Assembly: GCF_031954525.1 (NCBI RefSeq)
Contig: NZ_CP134868.1
Span: forward strand, 133,853-197,852
Direction: 5' to 3'
Origin: Dyella sp. BiH032
GTDB lineage: Bacteria; Pseudomonadota; Gammaproteobacteria; Xanthomonadales; Rhodanobacteraceae
DNA length: 64,000 nucleotides
Position 1 is the first letter of the stretch; each line of letters opens with the position of its first letter. Made by a program: the position numbers and the translations under genes. Shown piece by piece: positions 17,977 through 27,142 of this stretch. The notes beneath the pieces were generated by a model. That model was not told the DNA's origin and did not search any database. It was given only the letters and a program-made list of their open reading frames with translations.

Positions 17977-20900
17977 TTACCCCGCCGCGCGTCCGGTGGC
18001 GGCCCACGTCTGCACACGTCGTCGGGTGGCCTTATGGATCGCTGCGGGATGCAAGCGAACAAACGTCTGCGCCACAGCGGCCCGGTACTTCGGGTCGCTC
18101 CCGCCCGGAAAGCAGTCAATGGCAAAGTTTCGGAGGCGGCCTACCGCCACGTTAGGGTAGGCGCCTCGATCAAGGTCACGGAGCAGGGCAAAGATGGTCT
18201 GCACGCCCACCGTGGGGTCGCCCTTCTTGATCCGACTGAGCAGCAGATTTGGAATGTCCCCGCGCTTGTCATTTGGTAGCTTGCACGCGGCGGCCAGCAT
18301 CGACACCGGAAAGCTTATCCAGCTCCACCCGTGGCGCATGAGCGTGGCGAGCAGTGTGACCGCGCGCGGGACGGACCACCAACCGAGCGAAGCTCCACTC
18401 GCGATGAGCCGGTGCACGCTGCACACCTTGGCTTGTCCAATGTGGGTCGTGACCGCACGCATCATCGCCTCCTCGGTCAGGTAGGCCCAACCGTGGGCCG
18501 CCGCCAACGCGATGCCGCTGACGACGGGATTGCCAAGCAGACCCGCGCAGCGCTTCAGCTCCATGTTCGACAGGGCAGGGGCCTCGATCAGTTCGATATA
18601 GCGCTCCACGGTCTCCTTGACCCGGAGCCAGAACGCGCGCGTCGCCCTCCGCTCAGCGGCCGTGAGCGGAATCCAAGCCATGCGGCCGTCGTCCATCAGC
18701 GCGACGTGAGCCCGTGTTCCACGCTGGTGGCGCTCATGCACGTACCACCAGTCGAACAGCTGCCAAACCGCTTGGGGGGTCATGACGGCTTTGTCCGGCA
18801 GAGCGCTCAACAATGACTCTGCACCGATATCGACCAGCAGCAGCAGGCTGATGGGATCCACCACCACCCGCGCGCATTCGACCAGGCTTCGATCGTCCGA
18901 GTTGATCTCCTCCGGAGTGCCGGGATGGCCGGTGGGTGCCCATGGGGAGCTCTTCCGCAGCAGCGTCCGCGGACTGACGCCCCAGGCCTTGGCGATCAGG
19001 GCGATGCCGGACCCACGCTCCGCCGCCGTGCTGAGCTGCTGCTGGCGCGCGTGACGATGGGCCGTGGCCTGCTGCGACAGTCGGTCGCGCAGCGCCTCGA
19101 TGTCGGGCTGGAGCGTCTCCACGCCGGTCGTGGTGCTGGGCAAGAGATGCACCAGTTGCGCCGCCTGCAGCACGCCCCAGCGATCGGCGCCGACCACGTC
19201 GACAATGGTCGCCTCGGCGCCGGCGAACGGTGGGGAGGTGAGCACCCGTCTTTCACCGGGTAGCGCGCCTAGGAGCTCTGCGATCCAGGGGAAATGCTGG
19301 CTGTCCAGCGCGCGCACGCCCGGCAGGCCCTCGCCAGGTTCCTCCAAAAGCAGAGCGTGCTCGTTGAACCGCTCGATCCCGTCCTGCGCAATGGTGACGT
19401 ACGCGATGCGTCCGTAGGCGACACGGGACGGTCGTGCGCGGCCGCCCAGCAGCCCGCTTGTGAAGACGGTACCCGCCGTTTCCGGCGTGACTTGCATCGC
19501 CGACGTCAGGGTGAGACCGACATCGTCGTGGAGGCCCAGCAGCGCCCGGGCACGGAGCAGATGCCCGTACTCTTCCGGGTTACGGGGCGCAATCTGCACG
19601 CTTCGCAGCAAGCGGTGGCCAGTGCGACGCTGGCCCAGGCTCAACCCGAGCTGCGCCCAGTTGAGGATCAGCGCGCCGTCGTGCACGCCCTGGCGTATCG
19701 CGTCGGTCAGTAGCGCGTACGCCCCCGCTCGATCGCCGGCACGGCGAAGGGCCTGGGCAGCGTGCTGCAGCACCTGCGCGTCGGAGGGGAACTGGTGGAT
19801 GAGCTGATCGACCAGCTGGCGCGCATCCGCCCACCGAAACGTCTTGGAATAGATGCGAAGGAGGGCGAGGGCCCCGGACAGGTCTCCGACCGCTCCACGG
19901 TCGGGCCACGCCTGGCGCTCGATGTCCGGAAGCCAGGCGATCGCCGCCTCATCGAGGTCGGCGCGCACGAGATCCTCGGCGAGCGCCAGGCGGTGAGGCG
20001 CTTCGATCGTCAGGTGCGGCGCCAGATCGGTGACGGCCTGACGCACGCGCTCGTCCTGCTCCGGTCCGGCGGCGCCGAAGTTGCCGACCAGCCACGCGAA
20101 AAGGGGAAGCGACGGCTCGTCCCGGTTCACCAGGCCGAGCATGGTGTCGACGTGCGCCGGCGTGACCAGGCTGTCCTGACCGGTCGTTTCGACGCGGATG
20201 CGCTCGATGTGCGCGAGCACGCGGTCCTCCGCGGTCGCCGCTGGATCGGCGAAGACGCGGTCGATCAACGTGGTCGCGCGCGCGGTGTCGCCCTGCCAGG
20301 TGTAGGCACTGGCCAGGATCAGCGCCGCGCGACGGTTGTCCGTCCAGCGCGTGATCAGAGCCTCGGGCGGCAGGGGCACGCCTTCGACCGCCGACAGGGC
20401 GCACCGGTAGAGCCACAGTGATGCCGGCGCCTCGGGCAAGCCGAGAGCCTCTTCCCAGGCCGTGGCCGCCGCCGCGAACTCTCCCAGGGTCCGCTTGGCG
20501 TGGCCGAGGTTCACGAGCATCGGCAGGCGCAGCCCAGGACTCTGAATGGCGGGATCGGCGAGGAGCCCCTCCAGCTGCGCCGCGCACCCGCGCAGCGCCT
20601 CGGTCACCGGGGTGCCCGCGTCCTGGGCGCGGATCAGCTGCCAAGTGCGGGCACCCAGCTCGTTGGCCCGGGCGCCGGGTGGCCAATCGGCCTGGCGGTT
20701 CCGGGCGCGCTCGTACCAGACGACGGCCGTCGCCATCTCGCCGTTCTGAAAGGCGGCGTCGGCCAGCGCCAACGCGATCGGGAGCGGGTCGCCCAAGGCG
20801 TCGGTTGCGAACGCCTCAAGCGCAGCGAACGGCATGTCCTCGCGCAGTGCGTGCACGCGCACGTACGAGCCCACCACCTGAGGTTTCGTTGCCGGCGTAG

Positions 20901-21729
20901 CCGCTGCCAAGGCCGTGGCCAGCCAGGCATCAGCCCGCGGCGCATCGCCCTGCAGTTGGGCCGCGTGCGCACCGAACGCGATCACCGCGGCGCTTGGCGA
21001 CGGCTGCAGCAGCTCGCTCTCCACGAGGGCCACGATGGTCGCGAGCTCGCCCAGCGCAAACCTCGCCCGCACTTCCACCAGCAAGCGCTCACCGCGCGTC
21101 GCCGTCCCGGTGTAGCGCGCCAGTTCTTCCAGGGTGCGCCCCGGATTGCCAGCGTCGGTCCACGCGCCCAGGGTGCGCAGGGCCATGTCGCCGCTCGCGG
21201 GACCGATGTCCGGTGCGGCGGCCGGGATCGCCGCGCTGGGCAGCGACTCCCAGGCCTGGCGCATGGCCTCTAGATAGCCGGGGGATACGTACGCCATGAG
21301 GCCTTTGGCCAGACGAGGACGGCGGGAGGTTTCCTCGGCCAGGTCCTGCCGCGCGATCACGGTGACGTTGGGAAGCGAGTGGATGGTCGCGTCGCGTGCG
21401 TGGGTCTGCAGCGCGGCGTCGCGCTCATTGAGCGTGCACACGATGTAGTGCGTGAGCGGCGGTGTGAACGCGTGGGCGGCCGCGACTTCGACATCGAGCT
21501 TCGCCGGCGTGAGCTTCGTGCGGGTGTAGGCCTTGGCCTGCACGCCGACCCATTCGCCCGTCGCATTGCGGAAGTACAGGTCGACGCCCGCCTGGGCCTG
21601 CCCTGAGCGGCCGTTCCGTTGTGGGGGGAACGCCAGGCCGTCGCGCTCCTGGAAATACAGGCACAGCCACTCTTCGAACGCGTCGTCGCCCAAGGATTCC
21701 AGGTGGTGGGACCAGTGCGCGGTGCTCAT
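17977..21729 (-). CDS. Giant Mrr-type nuclease / TPR-repeat / PIN-like protein, candidate defence effector
   Basis: The frame opens at 21828, but ATG 21729 (MSTAHWSHH) fits best because it lies 35 bases after the recombinase stop. About 1250 residues. Residues ~1-140 are an Mrr/PD-(D/E)XK nuclease fold: 'EEW' near 18, 'GVDLYF' with Asp ~50, then 'VQAKAY' with QxK ~64-66. Residues ~170-780 are alanine-rich helical repeats of TPR type. A short helix-turn-helix-like stretch ('IAKAWGVSPRTLLR') follows. The C-terminal ~250 residues contain a PIN-like pattern ('VVVDPISLLLLVDIG', then 'SGIALAAAHGWAYLTEEAMM'). Two nuclease-like ends around a scaffold fit an anti-phage or abortive-infection effector. 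It is the last gene of a coupled four-gene operon. Domains are read from motifs only. Confidence 0.75.
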   Translation of the reverse strand: MSTAHWSHHLESLGDDAFEEWLCLYFQERDGLAFPPQRNGRSGQAQAGVDLYFRNATGEWVGVQAKAYTRTKLTPAKLDVEVAAAHAFTPPLTHYIVCTLNERDAALQTHARDATIHSLPNVTVIARQDLAEETSRRPRLAKGLMAYVSPGYLEAMRQAWESLPSAAIPAAAPDIGPASGDMALRTLGAWTDAGNPGRTLEELARYTGTATRGERLLVEVRARFALGELATIVALVESELLQPSPSAAVIAFGAHAAQLQGDAPRADAWLATALAAATPATKPQVVGSYVRVHALREDMPFAALEAFATDALGDPLPIALALADAAFQNGEMATAVVWYERARNRQADWPPGARANELGARTWQLIRAQDAGTPVTEALRGCAAQLEGLLADPAIQSPGLRLPMLVNLGHAKRTLGEFAAAATAWEEALGLPEAPASLWLYRCALSAVEGVPLPPEALITRWTDNRRAALILASAYTWQGDTARATTLIDRVFADPAATAEDRVLAHIERIRVETTGQDSLVTPAHVDTMLGLVNRDEPSLPLFAWLVGNFGAAGPEQDERVRQAVTDLAPHLTIEAPHRLALAEDLVRADLDEAAIAWLPDIERQAWPDRGAVGDLSGALALLRIYSKTFRWADARQLVDQLIHQFPSDAQVLQHAAQALRRAGDRAGAYALLTDAIRQGVHDGALILNWAQLGLSLGQRRTGHRLLRSVQIAPRNPEEYGHLLRARALLGLHDDVGLTLTSAMQVTPETAGTVFTSGLLGGRARPSRVAYGRIAYVTIAQDGIERFNEHALLLEEPGEGLPGVRALDSQHFPWIAELLGALPGERRVLTSPPFAGAEATIVDVVGADRWGVLQAAQLVHLLPSTTTGVETLQPDIEALRDRLSQQATAHRHARQQQLSTAAERGSGIALIAKAWGVSPRTLLRKSSPWAPTGHPGTPEEINSDDRSLVECARVVVDPISLLLLVDIGAESLLSALPDKAVMTPQAVWQLFDWWYVHERHQRGTRAHVALMDDGRMAWIPLTAAERRATRAFWLRVKETVERYIELIEAPALSNMELKRCAGLLGNPVVSGIALAAAHGWAYLTEEAMMRAVTTHIGQAKVCSVHRLIASGASLGWWSVPRAVTLLATLMRHGWSWISFPVSMLAAACKLPNDKRGDIPNLLLSRIKKGDPTVGVQTIFALLRDLDRGAYPNVAVGRLRNFAIDCFPGGSDPKYRAAVAQTFVRLHPAAIHKATRRRVQTWAATGRAAG

Positions 21730-21763
21730 CGCGCCGCGCGCCTGAGGCAAGACCGATCGTCCA

Positions 21764-22888
21764 TTAGCGCCCCTGGGTGCCGCCACGCGCCCGCTGCCGC
21801 GCGCGCAATTCGGCGACCGCATTGGCACCGGCTTGGGAGCGCCGCGTGTAGACAGCCACCATTTCAGCGCTACGCCAGCCGCCGGCGTCCATGATCTGCG
21901 CGATGGTCGCGCCGCCGTTGATCAGGTCGTTGGCGGTCCCCACGCGGGTGGAGTGACCGGAGATGCTCCAGGCGTTCGTCAATCCGGCCTGGATCGCACG
22001 CCGGCGGAAGATGCGTGCCACCTCCTTTGCCCCCAATGCGACGACGGGCGGCTCGCGCCCTTCCTCGAGGGCCGTTTGCACACGCCGCTTGGGGCGGCCG
22101 CCCACCGGACGAAACAGTAGTCCCTCGTCGATGCCCGCCGCGGCCTGCCACGCGCGAATGCACGCCATCGTCTCCTCGGACACGTGGCGGTAATCGCGGC
22201 GCTCGCCGGTTTGGTTGCTCTTGCTACGCGGGAGCCATAGCGACCAGCTGCCACGGGCCCGATTGAAGTGGAGGTGCTCGACCCGCACCGCGACCAGCTC
22301 CGATTCGCGGGCGAGCGTGTCGGAGGCCAGTTTGAGCATCGCGGCATCGCGCCGATCGCGCGGATGCGTGCCGAGGGTGGCCAGGATGGTCGTGATGTCG
22401 TCGGTGAGCAGCTCACCGGCCTGGCGCGTCAGGTTGCCATTGTCGGGCTCGCCGTCCGTGCCGGCGCGCTCGGCCAACTGCTTCTTGATCGCCCCCCACT
22501 TACGCTTCCACCGCGCATCCTTGGCCGGGCTGGGAAGCCCGGCGGCCTCGTGGATCAGGCCGACGGTGTAGACGTAGCGCTTGAGTGTGCTGAGCTTGCG
22601 CCCGCGAATGAGAGCGTTGTTGATGAAAGACGCCAGTTGATCCACATCCGCCGGCAAGGGCGTGTGGTGCTGGGCCTCGCACCAATCGATGTATTGCAGC
22701 CAGTCCGCGCGCACGGCGGCCACCGTGGCGCGGGCCTGGCCGGCGTGAAAGTCCGCTTCCCAGGCGCGCAAGCGCTCCAGCAAGGCCGGCGCCGACGGCA
22801 CCGCGACCACCGGCTCGAACGCGGCCGGCGCAACGGCCGCCAGGTCGTGCAGATCCTGCAGGCTGTCGACGACCAGCAGCTCGGTCAT
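21764..22888 (-). CDS. Tyrosine recombinase / integrase
   Basis: 374 residues with a SAM-like N-terminal core-binding domain (~35-140) and a complete catalytic set: Arg194 in 'LARESEL', Lys223, His312 and Arg315 in 'SGHSTRVGT', Trp338 in 'GGWRS' and nucleophile Tyr347 in 'VAVYTRR'. Its ATG overlaps the TGA of the RES gene (ATGA), so it is co-translated with a toxin-type gene rather than standing at an element end. No tRNA or attachment site is visible beside it. It may serve as the recombinase of this module (cargo mobility, inversion or resolution) rather than as the integrase of the whole conjugative element. Confidence 0.92.
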   Translation of the reverse strand: MTELLVVDSLQDLHDLAAVAPAAFEPVVAVPSAPALLERLRAWEADFHAGQARATVAAVRADWLQYIDWCEAQHHTPLPADVDQLASFINNALIRGRKLSTLKRYVYTVGLIHEAAGLPSPAKDARWKRKWGAIKKQLAERAGTDGEPDNGNLTRQAGELLTDDITTILATLGTHPRDRRDAAMLKLASDTLARESELVAVRVEHLHFNRARGSWSLWLPRSKSNQTGERRDYRHVSEETMACIRAWQAAAGIDEGLLFRPVGGRPKRRVQTALEEGREPPVVALGAKEVARIFRRRAIQAGLTNAWSISGHSTRVGTANDLINGGATIAQIMDAGGWRSAEMVAVYTRRSQAGANAVAELRARQRARGGTQGR

Positions 22889-23568
22889 GGGTCGACGTCC
22901 TGCTCCGGCGCCGGCTCATCGGCCCAGCGGTAACCGGGCGCTTCGACCGCGTCCTTGATCAAGGCGAGGCCTTCCGCGCTCGTCAAGTCGATGTCCGCCA
23001 GGATCTCCCAGTCGTCAGGATCGAACGGCGGCGTGTACAAGATGTAGACCAAGTCGTCCGGGTACTGCTTCGAACGCCAGCCGAGCGCCGCGTGCTGGAC
23101 GCCGTGCTGCGTCAGAAAGCGTTCGACGGCGGCGGCCATGCCTTGGGACATCGCGTGGACGCTGTTCGTGCAGGCGATGTCCCAAGCCGCGTCCTCGGGC
23201 GAGTCGGCGGCCACAAAGCGTAGCCGATGCGGGCGGTCCACCCGGATGACGAGGGGAATGTCGCGTTTGGCGCGCAGGCGCACCAGACGGCGGCCCTCAT
23301 AGAGGCCTCGCGGCACCGTGACCGTGTTGTCCGCTTTCGGAGCCAGCGTGCGCAGGATGATCTCCCACAGTGCGCCGCGGTGACCGGTGGCGACGTAGTA
23401 CGCCGCGCGCAAGTTGGGTTGCCCCGGCGGGCCCATCAGCGCGAAACGGGTGTCGCAACGCGGGTTCGCTGAGCGCGCATCGAACTCGGCACGGTAGGTG
23501 TGCGCCACCTCGTCGCCGGCGCGGATGGTGTGGGTCTGGAAAGGCCATGTCGTGATGAGGTCAGTCAC
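22885..23568 (-). CDS. RES-domain toxin-type protein (NAD+-degrading family)
   Basis: GTG at 23568 overlaps the end of the upstream antitoxin-like gene and gives the natural N-terminus MTDLITTWPFQ. The RES layout is visible: 'HTYRAEFDAR' (Arg of the fold), 'TRFALMGPP', 'AAYYVATGHRGALWEIILR' (aromatic-Y-x-A...A-x-x-E) and a terminal strand. RES toxins degrade NAD+ by phosphorolysis and are held in check by an Xre/MbcA-type partner. The protein is slightly longer than typical (227 residues against about 150-170). Context (an antitoxin-like gene directly upstream, four-base overlap downstream) supports the call. Confidence 0.8.
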   Translation of the reverse strand: MTDLITTWPFQTHTIRAGDEVAHTYRAEFDARSANPRCDTRFALMGPPGQPNLRAAYYVATGHRGALWEIILRTLAPKADNTVTVPRGLYEGRRLVRLRAKRDIPLVIRVDRPHRLRFVAADSPEDAAWDIACTNSVHAMSQGMAAAVERFLTQHGVQHAALGWRSKQYPDDLVYILYTPPFDPDDWEILADIDLTSAEGLALIKDAVEAPGYRWADEPAPEQDVDP

Positions 23569-24652
23569 GGTGACCCTCGCCCGGCGCCAACTCCTTGGCC
23601 AAGGCGATGACCGCCTCGGGCGCTTCACCAAAGACCTCCGCCGGCGACCGCGGCTCGTCGCTCACGAAGTTCAGCGTCAAGGCGGCGGTGACCGGGTCGC
23701 TCATATCGATGCCCGGGGCGGCGAGCGCCGCCTTGGACAGCGCCGTGTTGGGTTGATAGAGCCAGGTCGCGCGCTTCCAGCGGCCCTGGTCCTGATCCGG
23801 TGCGTCAGACCAGCCCGCGCGGGTCCGCAAGGTGGCGAACAAGGCACGGCGATGGTCGTCCGTCAGGCCCTTGGCGCATTGGAACTCAGGATGCATGTAG
23901 GTCCGGTCGCTCGACGACCAGACGCCGAACAACTCATCGGCCCGGCGCTTGCGGCTGGCCCACGAGCTGGCGTCTTCCGCGCGCACATTCCACCGGCTGG
24001 CGACCTGCGCGGCGGTGAGGCAATGCTCGTCCAAGAAGCGCTGCTTCTCGGTGCGCGGGGCAGGGGCGGCCTCCGCCGCCTCGGTGGCTGGGGCGTCGGC
24101 GGCCAGGCGCTCGACCAGGCGCGCCCAGTCGGTCTCATCGCCGCCGCCATGCTTGGGCGAGACCTCCACCAGCAATCGGACGGGCTCGGAAAACTCATGT
24201 CGCGCCCGATTCGACGCGTCGAAGATATCGTGGTCGTGCAGGGTGAACGCCTTCGACAGGTACTCGCGGCTGAGCCCGGTGCGCGCCGGACGCACCGCGA
24301 CGGTGTGGTCCTGCGCCTCGAGCAGCGCCCAGGCGTTCTCGCACTGGTTCGTGCCCGACCATAGGCGCTTGAGCGTCTCGGCCGCCACGGTGCGCCGGCC
24401 GAACACCCGGGCCACCGTCGCCTTGATCAGGCTGATCGCGTCTTCGGGAATGTCTTCTTCGCGCGCGCCCAGCGGCGCCATTAGATAGAACGCCAGGCCC
24501 GGCGCGACCACGCGCTCGTCCGCACCGCGCTTGCGGTCCAGCTCGAACAGCGAAATGCGGCCCACCGAGGACGTCACGCGATGGTGCGCGGCGTCCAAGC
24601 GCAGGCCCAGCTTCACGACATTCACCGGGGCGGTGGCGACGTGGACAGTCAT
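23561..24652 (-). CDS. MbcA/ParS-type antitoxin with a long N-terminal extension
   Basis: The C-terminal ~150 residues match the layout of antitoxins paired with RES toxins: an HTH ('LTAAQVASRWNVRAEDASSW...RADELFGV', then '..YMHPEFQ') followed by 'RWKRATWLYQPNTALS' and 'RSPAEVFGEAPEAVIALA', equivalent to the 'W..TPNPAL....P.dlL..G..eaVl..A' block. Unusually, ~200 residues precede it with no family I recognise. ATG 24652 has GAGAGAA upstream. It is first in the operon and divergent from the KfrA-like gene, so it probably represses the shared intergenic promoter region. Confidence 0.7.
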   Translation of the reverse strand: MTVHVATAPVNVVKLGLRLDAAHHRVTSSVGRISLFELDRKRGADERVVAPGLAFYLMAPLGAREEDIPEDAISLIKATVARVFGRRTVAAETLKRLWSGTNQCENAWALLEAQDHTVAVRPARTGLSREYLSKAFTLHDHDIFDASNRARHEFSEPVRLLVEVSPKHGGGDETDWARLVERLAADAPATEAAEAAPAPRTEKQRFLDEHCLTAAQVASRWNVRAEDASSWASRKRRADELFGVWSSSDRTYMHPEFQCAKGLTDDHRRALFATLRTRAGWSDAPDQDQGRWKRATWLYQPNTALSKAALAAPGIDMSDPVTAALTLNFVSDEPRSPAEVFGEAPEAVIALAKELAPGEGHRD

Positions 24653-24772
24653 GGCGTTCTCTCAAGGCGGAATGCGTCGACCCTGAGGTTACGCCGGTCA
24701 GGCGCCATTTGCAATCGTACCGACGAGCACGGAATAGGTAATAAATGAAATTATTGCCCATCTAACAAACGT

Positions 24773-24795
24773 AAGGCTATTCGCTACATAGCCTT
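24773..24795. promoter_or_regulatory. Inverted repeat operator between the RES operon and the KfrA-like gene
   Basis: AAGGCTAT, 7-base spacer, ATAGCCTT, in the only AT-rich patch of the 210-bp divergent intergenic region (24653-24863). Such dyads are typical binding sites for KfrA-type or antitoxin repressors. Promoter hexamers were not assigned with confidence. Confidence 0.6.
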
Positions 24796-24863
24796 TGTTC
24801 GATACTTTACAGTTGACGTCGCCCGCGGTACGCTGGCGGCCACGACCTCACTCCGGACCGCCC

Positions 24864-26549
24864 GTGGCCACGCCCAACGACAACTTGCGGACCTCGCGCT
24901 GGGACGCCGCCGTGGCGGCCGCCGTCACTGGGCGCGCCACGGACGGCGACTTGGTTTGGACACGGCTCGACGAAATGCGCTCAACCTTGCAGCGGTTGAT
25001 CGACACCGGACGCTGCGTGGCCTGGTACACCGATCCGCGGAGCGATCACGGCGTCAACAGCGTTAGGGTGACCACACTCAAGGTGGAGGCGCCGGTGCCA
25101 ATGGGACTCGGGCGTCGCGCGATCGATCCCAGCAAGGCGGCGGACCATGCCATCGCCCTCGGCGGTGAGGGCCGTACCCTCGTTCTCACGCCAGCGTCGC
25201 TCACCTATTTGCCCGGGCCCACGCCCGCGCGCAGTGGTTTCCAGCTGCTGGGGGGCAAGCTCGCAATGCGCGCGCCGTTCCCACACGCATCGGGCGTGCT
25301 CCAGTTCGACAAGGCACAGGATGGACCCTCCCCAGCGTTGCTGCTGGTGGACGGCGAGATGGATCTGCCGGAGGTACTGCGGCGCGCTGACCACCTCAGC
25401 GATCTCGGCGACCTCGATGGCGTGCTTCAGGCCTTCATGGGCGGACATCGCGCTAGTGCCCAGCCGCTGCACGAACGTGTGGCTCAGCAAGACGCGATCG
25501 CCCAGATTCGCACGCGCTACGTGGCGGCGCGTGGCCCCAAGCCGCGCCCTCTCAGCCAAGCCGACATCGACGTCATCGTAGAAGCGGCACTCGACCTCGG
25601 ACAGGTGCCCAGCCTCAAGCTCGTGCACGCCGTCACCAATCGTCAGGGTTCCCCAAACGCGGTCTATCCGAAGATCACCTCCGCGATGGCACGGCTCTCG
25701 CCTGCTCGCCGCGCCTCGCCACCGGACGTACACAAGGGCTTCTGGGAAGCCTGGCAGTCGCTGCAAGCCGCGGCTACTGAGACCGGCCAACGCGCACTGG
25801 ACGGCGAACGCGCCACGCTGGACATCGAGCGCCAAGCGCTGCGCGCCGAGAAGGACGCGTTTGTCCAGGCCCAGGCGGCTGCCGCGAGCGCGCACGACGA
25901 ACGAGAGCGCCACCTCGCCACGCTGCAGCAGGAATTGCGCGAAACCAAGGACACCGCGGAGCGTCTGCAGAACGAGGCGAGCGGTCTGCGGCAGGCCCTG
26001 CAAGCGGCGGACGCGCTAGGAGCCCAGGATCGCGGCGCGCTCGCCGCCGCCGAGCAGACCATCAAGGAATTGACGGCATCACGCCAGGCCGTTACGGAAG
26101 AGCGCGACGCGGCCCGAGCCGAGATCGCCACCGCGGATGCCGCGCGCGTCGCCGCCGCCACGGCGCTAATCACACTGCAGGAACGCCACGAGCGCCTCGC
26201 CGGCGAACTAACGACTCTCACCGTTGAGCTGGCCACGGCCCGCCACCAGGCCGACGCGGCAGCTGCCCGCGCATCGCGCGCGGAGACACAACTCGCGGAT
26301 CAGCAGGCGGCCGTTACTCGCCTGGAGCAGCAGCGCGACCGCGACGTTCGCCAGTGGGGCGCCCTCGAGGAGCGACTCAAAGCGCGCGAAACCGAATGCG
26401 AGACCTTGCGCCCACTAACCGTGCAGCTGGCCACGGCGCAGCAGACCATTGCCCGCCTCGAGGGCGAGATCACGGCGCTGAAGAGTGCGTCCGCCCCGAA
26501 ACCTGCCACCAAAACCAAGCGCACCCGCAAGCAAGGAGATCCGACATGA
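24864..26549 (+). CDS. KfrA-like DNA-binding protein with long coiled coil
   Basis: The frame opens at TTG 24795, which lies inside the operator dyad; GTG 24864 is the more plausible start, though without a strong ribosome site. Around residues 225-300 is a KfrA-type N-terminal DNA-binding module ('DIDVIVEAALDLGQVPSLKLVHAVTNRQGSPNAVYPKI', read in pieces). It is followed by ~230 residues of uninterrupted heptad-like Ala/Glu/Arg/Gln coiled coil and a basic tail ('KPATKTKRTRKQG'). In plasmid KfrA the DNA-binding part is N-terminal; here ~220 extra residues of unknown fold precede it. KfrA proteins support plasmid maintenance and repress their own gene. The stop overlaps the next gene (ATGA). Confidence 0.75.
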   Translation: MATPNDNLRTSRWDAAVAAAVTGRATDGDLVWTRLDEMRSTLQRLIDTGRCVAWYTDPRSDHGVNSVRVTTLKVEAPVPMGLGRRAIDPSKAADHAIALGGEGRTLVLTPASLTYLPGPTPARSGFQLLGGKLAMRAPFPHASGVLQFDKAQDGPSPALLLVDGEMDLPEVLRRADHLSDLGDLDGVLQAFMGGHRASAQPLHERVAQQDAIAQIRTRYVAARGPKPRPLSQADIDVIVEAALDLGQVPSLKLVHAVTNRQGSPNAVYPKITSAMARLSPARRASPPDVHKGFWEAWQSLQAAATETGQRALDGERATLDIERQALRAEKDAFVQAQAAAASAHDERERHLATLQQELRETKDTAERLQNEASGLRQALQAADALGAQDRGALAAAEQTIKELTASRQAVTEERDAARAEIATADAARVAAATALITLQERHERLAGELTTLTVELATARHQADAAAARASRAETQLADQQAAVTRLEQQRDRDVRQWGALEERLKARETECETLRPLTVQLATAQQTIARLEGEITALKSASAPKPATKTKRTRKQGDPT

Positions 26550-27019
26550 GCCGGCCGCACCGCACCTATCACGAGCAGTTGGACGACGTGCGCGAGCAGC
26601 TGCGCCACGGTCGAGGCCCGACCCCGCGCGCCCAGCACGCCGGCGCGGGTGGGCGCAGCCCCAAGGGTGGACCGGGACAGACGGCGGCCAGCGCGGCCGA
26701 TGCAGTCGCACGCACGATCCATTCGCTGGAGCAGGCGGCCACCGAGACCCGCCGCGTCCACGCCGACGGTGCGGCGCAGCGGACGCAACGGACCCACGAC
26801 ACATTTGCCCAGGGCTATCGCCAAGCAAAGACGCAAGAGGAACGTCGTGACGCGGCCGACCGGATCGAGCGCAATGACCAACAGCACCGCGAGTCCGAGA
26901 ACCGCCATCGCGCGCGCCAGGACTGGATCGACTTCGGCAAGTTCGCGATCGTCGTGAGTGGCTTCGTGGTCCTGGGTTTGGCAGCAATAAAGGCCGGGCG
27001 CGTCACGCACGTAGCTTAA
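26546..27019 (+). CDS. C-tail-anchored small protein coupled to the KfrA-like gene
   Basis: ATG 26546 overlaps the TGA of the KfrA-like gene. 157 residues: a basic, Gln/His/Arg-rich soluble part with predicted helices ('AADAVARTIHSLEQAATETR') and a single C-terminal membrane segment ('FAIVVSGFVVLGLAAI'). A tail-anchored partner of a coiled-coil DNA-binding protein could tether DNA or segregation complexes to the membrane; this is inference. No family recognised. Confidence 0.65.
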   Translation: MSRPHRTYHEQLDDVREQLRHGRGPTPRAQHAGAGGRSPKGGPGQTAASAADAVARTIHSLEQAATETRRVHADGAAQRTQRTHDTFAQGYRQAKTQEERRDAADRIERNDQQHRESENRHRARQDWIDFGKFAIVVSGFVVLGLAAIKAGRVTHVA

Positions 27020-27142
27020 GTCGCAGCGCAATCATCATCCGTCGGGTGGTCACGTCGATGTCCGCAAAATAACCGCAGCCTCACTCGATCAAACCTACCA
27101 CATTGATCGGCCACAGAATGTAGCGATGGCTTGTACAAGCTA

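Noticed and set aside
21764..22888. Element integrase at an att boundary
   Set aside because: The gene is internal to a coupled operon and no tRNA or direct-repeat att core was found beside it.
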